This document shows positions 1 to 11,494 of a stretch of 64,000 bases of DNA, piece by piece; position 1 is the first letter of the stretch, and every line of letters begins with the position of its first letter. This DNA is from Histoplasma ohiense (lineage: Eukaryota; Ascomycota; Eurotiomycetes; Onygenales; Ajellomycetaceae). The position numbers were made by a program, and so were the translations under genes. The stretch is taken from assembly GCA_017607445.1 (NCBI GenBank), contig JAEVHH010000002.1, positions 3,401,501-3,465,500 of the forward strand, given 5' to 3'. Under the pieces are notes generated by a model. It was given only the letters and a program-made list of their open reading frames with translations, was not told the DNA's origin and did not search any database.

Positions 1-1562
1 GAGGGAAAAGAAAAATAACACACATAAATAAACTATCCAATATTCTACCCATCTACGTGCCTATTAAGGTTATCGATTTGAATGCCAACTGATGTGTACG
101 CTCTGTACAGGATCCAGCGCGCGTGTGTATACTTGCATCTTCTTATCAGATTGTTCCCCATCCAAGTTGCAACGTTAATACCAAACGTCAAAGATAGTAT
201 CCAAATTGGTGAACCTGTATATCTTATGATGCTTGGGTAGATTCTTGAGAAGAAATGCTAACTACTAATATCCTGTCAAAGTCATCGATGGATATTATTA
301 TTCTTCTTCCTCTTTCCTTTCCTGCTAATTAATTTGCCAGAGTTCCCAGCCCAGCCCCGGTTTATGGATATGCGCCTGAAGGTGAATTTCTGGGGGCAAC
401 TTACTTATGCGAGCCCTTCTTCCCGCAGGCACCAGCAGAGCAATTGAGTATCCGATGATTGTGATGAATATATATTGGAGAGCTTGCTTCGTTTCTTAAC
501 CGGTAATACATACTACTGCGTACCCTGTACCCTCCTGACCGCAGACTCTTTCCCGGCTGGAAGAAGAAAGAAAGAATATAAAAAGCTTGACGATGAGGCT
601 TCCAGTATCTGTTAAAATGTAGGAAGTAATGAATGATTAAGATTGAAGTGGTTGGTGGTCGATTGAAAAGTTGAGTTAGACACTACATAGGTAGGCGTTT
701 CCTGTGTATAGCTACAGTTAGACATCCACATTCGTGTCTACTAAGATGCGGGGCGGAGGATGAGAGAAGCCCCCGAAGCCATCCAACATTCAATTTATAG
801 ATCAATAGTGAAAACCAGACGTAGAGCGCAGCCATGTGGAAATGCAATTCAGGAGAATCCATGGGCGTAACTTGTTGGGATGTATGGATGAATGGATGGG
901 AATGGATAGCTGCTGCAGAGCGTAAGCGTTCATGCACTGACTGAAAATGATCTTCGCGAAGTTAAAACGACACATAATGTGAACACAAAAAACTGGTTGA
1001 GACTCCTGGCCATGTGTTTAGATATTCTCGGCTTCTGGCTTTGCTTCTGGCTTTAACTACTATAAGTACTATGTATGTTTATTTTATATTTAGTATTTAT
1101 ATACATATAACTATCAGCCCCGGATTGGCCAGGCCAAGAACTTTCCGAAGTTGCCATGTTAGCCGCGCGGATGGGGTTTGAATCAACCACCAACCAAAGG
1201 CCTTCTTCATTCCAAAACTAACCGCTAGCGAATTATCTGACATCAATGAGTCAGGGCAACGACCGTGGCCGATGGTAATTGGAAACAAAATCCAAGAGCG
1301 ATATCGTTGAGATGGTTTAAAGTAAGGATTGCCCATAACGAGGGAGAGCCCATCCTGTATTAATTTTTCTCCGTAGGTACCTCTAATCTTCCAACCAAAT
1401 ATCGAATCGATATACATATCAACTTATGCAGCTGGACCTGAACAAAACCATTTTTCCGCCGGAAAACGCCAATCATATATATGTGCTCATACATACATGA
1501 CCATATGTTTTGGCACCAAAACCGCACGGCAACTTTTGCTTTTCAAAAAGCTTCCCATTGCC
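1..1562. other. Intergenic, no gene seen
   Basis: No coding exon, tRNA or repeat can be supported here. The short open frames on the minus strand (683-937 and 1097-1417) lack recognisable motifs and family resemblance. The last few hundred bases are the presumed promoter and 5' UTR of the DNA glycosylase gene that starts at 1563. Confidence 0.5.
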
Positions 1563-3154
1563 ATGGCGCCGAGACGCTCAGCTCGAGTAAGCGCAATAAC
1601 GCAGCAGGCTACGTTGGACCTCGATAGCATACAAGAACAACCATCAACAAGGGCAAAGAAGGTCCAGAAAGCTGGTGTTCTGGCGAAGAAACCCACAAAA
1701 GTAATCAAAAAACAAGCTGGCGGGAAGGGCTGGAAATCTGTATCAAAAGCTACCGCTGTGGCAGCTGTAGCAGCAACGGCAACAGTCAAGCCTCCATCAA
1801 CAGCAATTGCTAATCCCGCCTCCCAAACCCCCCGTATACCACCCCCATCAACCCCCAAACGGCCACGAACACGGCCACGAACACGGCCAAACCCCACATC
1901 CAGTCCAGCCCTCAATCGCCCCATCGACCCGCACCTCACTGCCGCAACACTCCTCACCCCACGCGGTAGCCACCTAACCGCCTACCCAGCGAACTCAGAA
2001 GACGCCTCCCCTTCCAAAAAGAGCCTCCCACGCCCCACCACCACAACAGGAACCCTACTCGAAGAAGCCATCGCCCATCTCTTGAATGTCGCGCCGCAAT
2101 TACGCCCCGTTGTCGAGAAGCATCCATGCCCGCTGTTCTCGCCCGCAGGGCTCGCGGAGGAGATTGACCCGTTCAACTCGCTGGTGAGCGGCATTATCGG
2201 CCAGCAGGTCTCTGGGGCCGCGGCGCGGAGTATCAAGAAGAAATTTATGGCGTTGTTTCGCGGCGGTGCTGAAGGGGGAAATGGTAATTATAGTAATAAT
2301 ATTCATAATAATAACCATAATTCGAACGATGTCATCGTTACTACTATTGCTACTAACACCGCTGCCCCGGAAAATCCCTCCGCGAACGAGATAAACAGCA
2401 ACAGCAACGGGGGCGACAACGAAAGCGAAAGCGAGAAACCAGAGACGGCGGAAATGCGCTATGATCGTGATGACGACTTCCCCACCCCGGCGCAGGTGGC
2501 TAAATGCGACATCGCGACGCTGCGCAGTGCGGGCCTCTCGCAGCGCAAAGCGGAGTATATCCAGGGGCTAGCGGAGAAGTTTGCCAGCGGCGAGCTCAGC
2601 GCTCAGATGCTCCTGCAGGCGAGCGATGAAGAAGTCCTGGAGAAGCTGATTGCGGTCCGTGGTCTGGGGAGGTGGTCGGTGGAGATGTTTTCGTGCTTCG
2701 GGTTGAAGAGGATGGATGTGTTTTCGACGGGGGATTTGGGGGTTCAGTGAGTTTTATTTTTATTATTTTTATTATTTTGTTCTGCCCGGAGATGATGCTT
2801 ATTCATCTGACCCTCTACCATGTAGGAGAGGAATGGCTGCATTCATGGGCCGCGACGTCAGCAAGCTTAAGGCCAAAGGGGGTGGGAAGTTCAAATACAT
2901 GTCTGAGAAGGAGATGGTGGATATTGCAGCGCCATTCTCCCCCTACCGGTGAGGGATTTTGATTTACGTCTATATCTATATAGCTACCAGCAACCCCCTT
3001 TTGCTCCCGTTTTCTGATTCACCCCCTGTTCTATATCTCCCCGCTGTCTTTTTTTTTTTTTTTTGGCTGATTTTGTGGAAAATATATTAGGAGCCTGTTC
3101 ATGTGGTATATGTGGCGTATTGAGGATGTGGATGTCACCGTCATGCAGCAGTGA
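1563..3154 (+). CDS. MAG1: DNA-3-methyladenine glycosylase (HhH-GPD, AlkA/MAG family)
   Basis: Three exons, 1563-2746, 2826-2948 and 3091-3154, give a 456-residue protein. Known of the family: it excises alkylated bases such as 3-methyladenine in the nucleus, starting base excision repair. Seen: a long Lys/Pro/Ala-rich N-terminal tail (about 1-150) suiting nuclear import; an AlkA-type core; the helix-hairpin-helix VRGLGRWSVEMF near residues 365-376; and the catalytic Asp, D391, in FSTGDLGVQRGMA, a motif completed only across the first intron. The C-terminus SPYRSLFMWYMWR appears only after splicing the second intron, so single-exon reading truncates the protein. The core contains an Asn/Ser/Asp-rich low-complexity insertion (about residues 240-300). 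I chose ATG 1563 (GCCATGG context) over the in-frame upstream ATG at 1497. It is convergent with QCR7. Confidence 0.9.
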
Positions 3155-3722
3155 GCTTGGAGAGGGGCTTTAAAGAGAGAAAGGCATCCATTGGCATGTG
3201 AATAAGTGAGTGGAGGAAAATTACGTCTTGGGCTTCAAATTCTTTTGGCTTATTAGGCTACCGTTAGATACCTTTATAACATACTCGACATTTTGCAAAT
3301 ACATATATATGCCTACCTGGAATGCTGATAGTCAAAGAGATGTTTATATCATTAGCCAATAACTTTTCTGGTCATGATTTTGATTCTTATGAATTAATTA
3401 ATGTTTAAAAGGGGAAAAAGCATCCCATTCCATCTATGAAAGTATAGTAGATCTGTACAGTACAATAGTAGAAGCATTTGTTCTCCGATATAACGTTTCC
3501 CCTCCCCTAATCACACAAAACAGGCCAATCACAGCATTCCATCGCTGCGACAATTACCCCAGTCCAAAAATCAACAAAATGGAAAGAGCGGCGGAATGGC
3601 AGTTGGGTCACATTTCCATTTCTTTAACTTTCGAGATGCCGGTAAAGGGCGTTTTCACACAGGTAGCGCTTCATCCATCCCGGCACCTTACAACTGTTTT
3701 CTAGAGGCGATTATATAACATT
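3155..3722. other. Convergent 3' intergenic region
   Basis: Lies between the 3' ends of the glycosylase gene (+) and QCR7 (-). It holds AT-rich presumed UTR and polyadenylation sequence; no gene or repeat is visible. Confidence 0.5.
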
Positions 3723-4620
3723 TTACCGCTTGATGATAAGGTTATCGAGTTCTTCCCGTTCCTTGTTCTCGCGTTCGATTTCTCGGATGATGGGGCTGAG
3801 ATACTCGACATCCTAATGGTGTTGACAATCGGTAGTTAGTGTTTGTTTGAAATGGTCTATTGTGAAAATGGATAAATATATCTAGGGTGAATTTAAGCTC
3901 CAGAGTGGATGGAGTTATATATCTATTTTTTTCGCCATGGGCAATCGGCAAGGCTTCAATGGAGATTGTCCAGTGGAGGGTATTGAAAAGACAAAAATGG
4001 GCAGGGCGGAAATAGACTAAGGCGGTGCGCACCTCCTCTGGTTTGGTTTGTTCTTCGGCAGCGAGGAGCTGATGCTCGATGGAGAGCTGTTTTTTGAAGG
4101 TGCACATGTTAGCCAAACTACATTTCTCTCATGTTTTTTCTCATTGACTTCTATACTCAGTTCAATTTTGAATAGCGGGACGTATGCGAAGAAATAAAGG
4201 CGCTAAACGGACCTGGAATGCGCGTCGGATGCGGTAAACGCGGTCGTAGGCTTCTTTGGGTGGAAGTCTTCTAAGCGCCAGTTGGACGGTGTCATTCTCT
4301 TCTGGGATCAGGTCATCGGCTCTATATGAAAAGCATTGAAGTTGTGTGTTAGCCGCAATTTTATCCGTCGAAATCTGACCAAAATCAAGCAATTGGCTTC
4401 ACAGTCCTTCCTGCCCGAAAATCCCACATCCCCGGATTCCGAATACCGCATCTTATGCTATCCCGCAGATGCTCTGCATGAGCTTAGGTTGGAGATATAA
4501 TTACCTCAGTCCTATTTGTCTGTATCCGGAAGCATTGGCGTGCCAGTTGGCGAGCGGCAGCATCATCCGCTTGAGCCATGGCCGGGCGTTGATTTGTTTG
4601 ACGAGAGAAGGGGCGGACAT
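3723..4620 (-). CDS. QCR7: Cytochrome bc1 complex subunit 7 (14 kDa, Qcr7)
   Basis: Four exons on the minus strand, 4620-4505, 4321-4213, 4086-4033 and 3812-3723, encode 122 residues, close to the usual 120-130 of the family. Qcr7 is a small matrix-facing subunit of mitochondrial complex III (ubiquinol-cytochrome c reductase) needed for assembly around cytochrome b. Recognisable family segments are ARPWLKRMMLPLANWHANAS at the N-terminus, GLRADDLIPEEND in the middle, LRRLPPKEAYDRVYRIRRA, and DVEYLSPIIREIERE before the stop. No cleavable presequence is seen, as expected for the family. The second intron uses the unusual donor GTCCGT; no better GT preserves the conserved FQ-LSIEHQLL junction. 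The start is divergent from the mitochondrial carrier gene at 5468, and the 847-bp space between them carries a CACGTG element. Confidence 0.93.
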
Positions 4621-5467
4621 GGTGTAGCGGAGGACCGGGCAGTCAACAAGCGTCTTATCGGTATTTGAGTAGCGCAATGGGCAGCGTGGGTAAATTGCAG
4701 TGTATGTGGGATGCGATTGGGATAGAGATCGTTCATCACAAGCTGAGTAATCGAGCCGCCTTGGGGGCTTGTAAGAGGGTTGAACCTTGGTTGGTTGTTA
4801 TGATCTATCTAGTGGCGAGCTAATATATGTGTGGGTCACGTGGGATAGGGCTTGCGTAGGTACCTATGTAGTAGCTCCAACAGAGCTAGCGGTCTCGTGA
4901 CCGGACCTGGTTCCGACCAAGAATATCAAGACCGTCAACAACGGTGGGAGGGGCCCGTTGACAACGTCCGTAGTTCTTTACCTTTTCCTTTCCCATTGCG
5001 TTCCACGCCATTGCGGCTGTTCCTCATTCGTACTCACGTCATATGTTCCGGGCCTGGTTGTTATCCTCAGCTCAAGTCACTGTCCGCTGGCCTCCCCGCT
5101 CCTATTACCGCCGTTTCTCTATCATTTGTGGCATGGGTATGGTCGATCGCTAAGTTGCACCGCTCCTGTTAGGAGCTGTGTGAGCGTAACGAACCCGCAG
5201 GCGCTGCGGTTTAACAAGACTATACCTACGCCAAAAGGATTTCATCTAAACCTGCCTGATAAACCAGAGGGTTAGAGAATAATTAATTGTTGCCGACATT
5301 AACAGATACACAGTGGGTCCTCTTAAAAAAAACAAGGTATATAATTACCAGATTCAACCTCTCAAGTAACGGTTCTCGTCCCCGCACGACGGCATTCTTT
5401 CGTCCATGTTGTGGCGGTGATCGTTAAGGATTTGAGATCCCCGCACCCTTTGTCGTCAATCGACATT
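4621..5467. promoter_or_regulatory. Bidirectional promoter region, QCR7 and NAD carrier
   Basis: The 847 bp separate the divergent start codons of QCR7 (4620, minus) and the mitochondrial carrier (5468, plus). It must hold both promoters and 5' UTRs. The short open frames inside have no recognisable product. Confidence 0.55.
4837..4842. promoter_or_regulatory. CACGTG E-box upstream of QCR7
   Basis: A perfect palindromic CACGTG in the context GTCACGTGGG lies 217 bp upstream of the QCR7 start. In yeast, Cbf1 binds CACGTG in the promoter of another bc1 subunit gene, QCR8. Function here is inference. Confidence 0.3.
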
Positions 5468-6800
5468 ATGTCTATGGGCCGCACCAGCTCGTCAAGAACT
5501 CTTGGCGGCTCTCCCTCGCAACAAGGGATCTCAAATTCAGACAACCAATCGACAACTCCTACATTACATTCCGGGGTGACTCCGCCGCCAGGATCGTCTC
5601 CTTTGAAAAGTCTACAGGTATATTCCACACGGATTCCTCAGACGTACATTACGCCCTTCTGCGGGGCTAGCGCGGGTGTTGCGTCTGGGATCGTGACGTG
5701 TCCGCTGGATGTGATAAAGACAAAACTACAAGCACAAGGAGGGTTTCAACTGCGTCGGAATGGCAAACTGATTGAGTCCGGAACACTGTATCGGGGGATG
5801 TTCGGGACGGGGAAGACGATATGGCGAGATGAAGGTATTCGAGGGCTATATAGGGGTCTGGGTCCGATGCTGCTGGGTTATCTTCCCACATGGGCTGTCT
5901 ATTTGACGGTCTACGATAGGTCCCGCGAATATTTCTGCCAAAAGACAGGTCTGCGCGATTCACTTCTTCTTTCTATCCTTTGATCTGCTTGCTAATTTTT
6001 TTTCATGACTATTTGTAGATAACTGGTGGTTAGCCCGAGCATACGCATCACTCACAGCTGGCACTTGCTCAACAGTAGCAACTAACCCAATATGGGTTAT
6101 CAAGACGAGGCTCATGTCACAGGGTTTTCGACCTGCTAGTAACGGCTACCAAGCTCCCTGGTACTACAAGAACACATTGGATGCGGCACGCAAGATGTAC
6201 GCGAGTGAAGGCCTCCGGGCTTTTTACTCTGGCCTCACTCCCGCACTTCTCGGACTTTCACATGTCGCCATTCAGTTTCCACTATATGAATATTTCAAGA
6301 TGGCTTTCACTGGCTTTGGAATCGGTGAACACCCAGATGCCGGTTATCCCCACTGGACAGGAATCTCAGCAGCCACTTTTCTTAGTAAAGTATGCGCCAG
6401 CACAGCAACATACCCGCACGAAGTCCTTAGAACCCGACTACAAACACAGCAAAGATCCTCACCGGCCTTTTCATCAGAAGGAATTGCATTTCGAGGTGGA
6501 CTTGAACAGCCACAGGATCACGGCAGGCCGCCAGGGACTGGTGCGGGTGCGTCCTCCTCAGATGGGATGCGCAACCGTCCGCGATATCGTGGCGTCATTC
6601 GCACGTGCCAGACGATTTTTATGGAGGAGGGCTGGCGCGCGTTCTACGCCGGGATTGGAACGAATTTGTTCCGCGCCGTGCCAGCGGCTATGACGACGAT
6701 GCTCACCTATGAATACCTTAGAAACATTATCCACTGGATGCAACACGAAGGCGAACAAGTGCTGATTATGAGCGAGGAGGATGGCTCATCCGCATATTGA
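5468..6800 (+). CDS. YIA6: Mitochondrial NAD+ carrier (YIA6/NDT type, SLC25)
   Basis: Two exons, 5468-5948 and 6019-6800, encode 420 residues. The product is a six-helix inner-membrane carrier of the SLC25 family. Three tandem carrier repeats are visible with signatures CPLDVIKTKLQAQ (79-84 for the core), NPIWVIKTRLMSQ (183-189) and YPHEVLRTRLQ (292-298). The Trp in NPIW and the stretches GLYRGLGPMLLGYLPTW and LLGLSHVAIQFPLYE resemble yeast Yia6/Yea6, which import NAD+ into the matrix; pyrimidine and FAD carriers are the nearest alternatives. Residues 1-58 are Ser/Pro-rich and poorly conserved. The third repeat carries a Gly/Ser/Pro-rich loop (about 310-350) longer than in yeast. The intron uses the unusual donor GTCTGC, and only this junction joins QKT to DNWW in frame. 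I chose ATG 5468; the in-frame codon at 5411 is GTG. Confidence 0.87.
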
Positions 6801-8403
6801 AAAGCAAACTTTCTTTTTCCACCAGAAGGCTGCCTGGAGCATTAAAAACGCGTTGCGACTTCTATATAGACCGCACATAGCACCTTGTAAAGTGCTGTAT
6901 TAAATCTCTCCAAAAACGAATGAGGAAAATTGATAGTGCGCCCGCTGCTCTCAATTGACTCATTTCACTGATCTACCACGCCATTTTCATATTTTGGCGC
7001 ACTTTATCATCCTTAAATGTTACTATCCCCTGTCTATTTCCTTCCCTATCTTCCCCAGTAGTACATGTGTATATATTCATATGTACTCTATTTAATTTCG
7101 TGTTCTTCAGCTTCGAGTGACCCTCACCGTCTATCTTTCTATTTCCAATCCTCGCACATCTTTTTTGAACCCTTTTTTGACCAATAATGTGACTATATTT
7201 TTGAATGAAGTGTGAAACAGAACACAGCATATACGTACGAACATCTTAGCATTTTCAGGCGTTCTCTCTCTCCCTGTCTCTCGTCTTTTGTAATTTTTTT
7301 TTTTTTTTTTGTGGGTTCCCTTAAGCAAAATACCCCAAATATGGACGTGGAGCGCAAAATTTCAAGAAACCTAGCTATGTCACAAAGGGGATTTTTGTTT
7401 TTCACTTCCTTTCATTAGTTGCTTCAATGATTGTATTTGCCCTCCACTCTTTATTCGTCTATGATCAACATAACTGAGTTTGATTTTTTTTATTTATTTT
7501 AATTTTATTTGTTTATTATCTTATAGCATCGGGTGTTACTTTTTGTCCTTCTTATGCTATATTTGTACCTTCATTTTTGGGCTATCGGGAGGATTGCGTG
7601 TTTTGGTCTGTGGATCTGTTACTCTTGCATCTGCCGCTGAAGTATGGTACTTGCTGTTCTGAGGACTTCCAAGGTTGATTGTTACATTCCCGCTTGGTAA
7701 CGCGGTTCTATTTTATTTTATTTATTGTTTTACCCCTATATCTACTCTATTTTATTTTACGCTCTATTTGCATTTTCCCAACTATTTTTTTTAATTTTCT
7801 ATCATACATACAGACAGACAGGCTTTTAAATATAAGCTTTTCTCTAAGCAGATTTCTTTTTCAGTATATCAGATATTAGATTTCCAAGAGCCTAATCAAC
7901 CGTAAAAACTTTTCTTCTTCCATTTTCTCTTCTTTCGCCGCTCATCTTGTTGTGCCGGCTGAGGCCCTCATATTGAGGGAGCATAGCATGGCAATGAACA
8001 TTTTATACCCCTAATTGGCGATTGGGTCAATAGCAAAATCAAGTTTTTGAACTGATTTCTGTATAATATAAAGTCGACCACATTAGCTGAAAATCTCCAT
8101 ATTCTATGATTTGGGAAGCCTTCCAGGGACCTCGTAGCCATGCCATTTTAAAAAAAGGCGGTCACGATATTATTTTATACTTTTAGATATACAAACAAAA
8201 AAATCAAACAAAGCTAGTAAAACATACATTTTCCTTTCTCAAACTATTAGTGTAGGTGTGTGTGTATATGTCTAAATAAAAAAACCAAGGAGAAAAAAAA
8301 AAAAAAAACCTCAACCAACCCTGGATCATAAGCAGAGATCCTGAGCAAAACACGACCCAAGCTCCCAACTCCCGTTTCCCAATCTCAACTTCAGGCTTCA
8401 ACA
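6801..8403. other. Intergenic, T-rich, no gene seen
   Basis: Convergent space between the carrier gene (+) and the small membrane protein gene (-). It contains several pyrimidine tracts (for example 7280-7310 and 7480-7510) and AT-rich DNA. Short open frames here are low-complexity Phe/Leu runs and are not supported as genes. Confidence 0.45.
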
Positions 8404-8745
8404 TTAGTTCTTTCGTCCCGACCCCGATGACTCGTTGTGGTTAGTTGGGGTTAAGGATGAATATCTGGCGTTACGGCGCGCACGGCGTATACTGGTTATG
8501 CAGTATGCACCAAGCACAAGAGCCATTCCGAATGCAGCCATCGGGACGTGGATGGACTGGAGAGAGTGTAAGCAGGAAAATAAATGATAGGATAGGGCCG
8601 GGGGAAGCCACAATGGTGAAAGACGGCAAAGAAGAGATTTTAATTCCGGGCCGTGAGATGTTGGATATTATTCATTCAGAAAGCTTACCCTCGGATTATT
8701 TCTCGATAGTCTCTTGCCTAGGGATGGCTTCTTGTCCGTCGTCAT
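8404..8745 (-). CDS. Small single-pass membrane protein, two exons
   Basis: Exons 8745-8689 and 8556-8404 encode 69 residues. The intron (8688-8557) has donor GTAAGC, a GCTTAC branch-like element and acceptor CAG, and joins exactly between codons. The protein has a basic N-terminus (KKPSLGKRLSRNNPR), one hydrophobic helix at about residues 23-42 (VPMAAFGMALVLGAYCITSI), then RRARRNARYSS and a polar tail. The positive charge after the helix and the size resemble small mitochondrial or ER tail proteins, but I do not recognise the family and assign no function. The open frame continuing upstream of the acceptor reads through the intron and is not the real N-terminus. It is divergent from the P450 gene, about 1.9 kb away. 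Confidence 0.65.
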
Positions 8746-10491
8746 GTTTGACAATGCACAGGAGGCCTTTCCTCTCGCCTGAACTCTGGACAAGAATCGA
8801 GGGTTGTCAGATGTCTTCCGTCTTTTTGCTGTCTTGAGTTTACACTTCTCCCTGGACCTTAGTTTAATTGGCGGGCTTTAGATTCTCAGTGACGTATCAT
8901 GGGCTAATGAAAAGTTATCATTGAGATGGGGGATATTAAGAAGTATTCTCATCATATGCTGCCCTTGTTTATATTTCGCGGAGTATCTATAACTAGGAAG
9001 GCGGTGCTTACTAAAAATATTTTGCGACTTGGCGTTGCAGGATCCCTCTACGCTGTACGGAGTAGTAATCAGTCTCAGTAACCAGGCACTTTGCGCCGCT
9101 AAATTAGTATGGAAATTGCCTGAGTACTCTCTCACACTCGATTGACGTGGTGGCACAAAGTGGCCGAGAAAGTTGTTAAGTACGTCATATATTGTTTTGT
9201 TTTTATCCTCATGGCCAGCTGTAAGGCTCCTCTAGTCAAAGGGATGCTGCTAATTATTAACACTGCTTTTGGCATCCCTCCTATCCGTCAGCCAGTTCAT
9301 GCGTGATACAGGCAGAATCCCATCTACACCTTCCCATTCTCTCAGCCTGCCAGTTGATTTCTGTCTTGAGGTGGTCCGCCCGCGGAAATTTAACGCTATG
9401 GTAGCAAGGGGAAGCAATCCCCCCTGGATCGGCTAAATTCTCACACAAACCATGTTCAACTTTCGGACCCATGTACGGACAAACCCCATCACTGGATGTG
9501 TTTTGGGTAAGATCTCTCCGTTTCAAAGGAGGAATGCGGAGAACTGAGTGAGCTTACTGGCTGTGCACATTGCGATACCTGATCTCGGAATGTCACCAAT
9601 GTTGCACAAAAGTTCTGCTGCCCCAAACCGCAAAGACATCCTTAAGAGTCCTTTTTCTCTTTTCCTGCTGAATATACCTTCATGCCATTTGCCTGGAAAG
9701 CCCAAACATCCCATATGCTTTTCCTGTGTAGCCTTGACCCGTCTGAAGGTGAAATGAAATGCAAACTGGGGAATGCCTTGACGGGCAGAATATCCAAGTT
9801 AGATATACACTGCATCCCCTTGATGCCTTTTGACCAGACAGAAGTCAAAGAACAAAGCATTTTTTGGGGGGCCCAGAATGAGCACCAGAGTTAAGTGCAG
9901 ACGTGAATTCAGCATGTGTCCGAATTATCCACTGGGATGAAATCCCGGGAGTTCAGTCTCCTCTGTTCCATTTTCTGCACTTCACCATCAGATGCGGATC
10001 GGATGAATGCTACACGAGCAACTTGAGGATTCGAAAAGCAACTTTGGCACCCTGCCCTAGGACTCGATTTGATGAATTAACGTTGTCAAGCTGAACCATC
10101 CCCACCTCGGACTGTTCTCTTAGCTCTCACTTTGTAGGGCAGATAGCGCGAGTTTGACGAAACCGCCCATCCAAACCTTGAAAGGGACAAGTTTCAATGA
10201 AGGATTCAAACTGAGACTTTTGATCTGAAAAGAGAGCTGGCTTTTCCCAACCTCCCAGCCGGCTGAGAAGAAACCAGGATGAAGCATGAGCGCTTATCAA
10301 CATAACTTATGCCATCTCTGCCATTTTCGTGGCGCGTTTTGCAACCGCAATCTTTTTCTCATCAGATTTGATTGCTAGTCCACTTGTCAATTCAAGCAGG
10401 GATGCTTACCCTTGCCCACTGGGCCAAAAGAGCTCAGCTACCAACTGGCCATGGAGGGGACGAATCGTCAGTCCAATCCCTCACATACACA

Positions 10492-10538
<47 letters not shown>

Positions 10539-10670
10539 CCCACTACTTATCAGGATTTAATTTACACCACACATAACCTTTTCCACTTTCGCTTTCTTTC
10601 ATGCTTTCGTTTTTACCACCTCAATAACAAGAAGTCTTCATAACAACCCATCAATCTAATCTGATACACA
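8746..10670. other. Long intergenic region upstream of P450
   Basis: No convincing exon is visible in about 1.9 kb. It carries the presumed promoters of the divergent small membrane protein and P450 genes and a CA microsatellite at its right end. Several open frames of 60-100 codons on both strands overlap each other and show no motifs. Confidence 0.4.
10499..10536. repeat. (AC)n microsatellite
   Basis: Nineteen uninterrupted AC units, preceded by degenerate CACATA units from about 10482. It sits some 135 bp before the P450 start codon, in the promoter or 5' UTR. Confidence 0.95.
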
Positions 10671-11455
10671 ATGAGTGTCTCACCTTTCCAAACTGCCTCC
10701 CCCCTCCTCATCATCTGCGCGGCCTCAGTTCCCCTGTTGGTCTTCTTTCTCTATTCTAGGTTGAAATACTACCGCTTCCATCAGTTTTCCCACTTCCCTC
10801 AGGCCCCGCCCGACCTCTTCTTCGGCCACCTCAAGATAGTCAATGAGACCATCGCCGAGGAACCCGGTAGACATCATGGTATGATACATTTGGTATATGG
10901 ATATTCACATGGGAAAGAAGCCAAGCTCTGACCAATATCATCTATCCAATCTCTAGATCATGCCTTATGGCAGCTCTTTAAGAGCACTCCAAGGAATGGC
11001 GGCATTGGTCTATTTCCCTTCCTTCCCGTTCCCTTGTCTCTCCCTTCTACTTACCATTTGATTGGCTCATGAAATAAGCCTTCTTCGACTTCCGCCCCAT
11101 CCAATACCCGTTAATTCTCATCGGCTCCCATGAGATTGCTGAACAGGTCTCCAAAGCAAGCGCCATGTTTAAATATAGCGTTCCCAAATCTCCTACCGCG
11201 GGCATGTTGATACCCATCGTGGGAAAGAAATCTATCATTCTCACAAATGATGAAACATGGAAGCATGGTCGCAAGAAATTCAATGCCGCCTTTGCCTCCA
11301 GCAACCTGGTAACTTTCATGCCAAAGATACTTGACAAAACTATGGAGTTCCTTGCTTTGCTGGATGGATATGTGGAATCAGGGGAAGAGTTTTGCTTGGC
11401 GGAACCATGTATCCAGGTTACTTTTGATATAATTGGTGGGTTTGAATTTCCTACG

Positions 11456-11494
<39 letters not shown>

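Noticed and set aside
2672..2962. 96-codon plus-strand ORF crossing the first intron of the glycosylase gene
   Set aside because: It reads through an intron in another frame; the spliced three-exon model explains the sequence.
8445..8837. 130-codon plus-strand ORF
   Set aside because: It overlaps the two-exon minus-strand membrane protein gene, which has good splice signals; the plus frame has no motifs.
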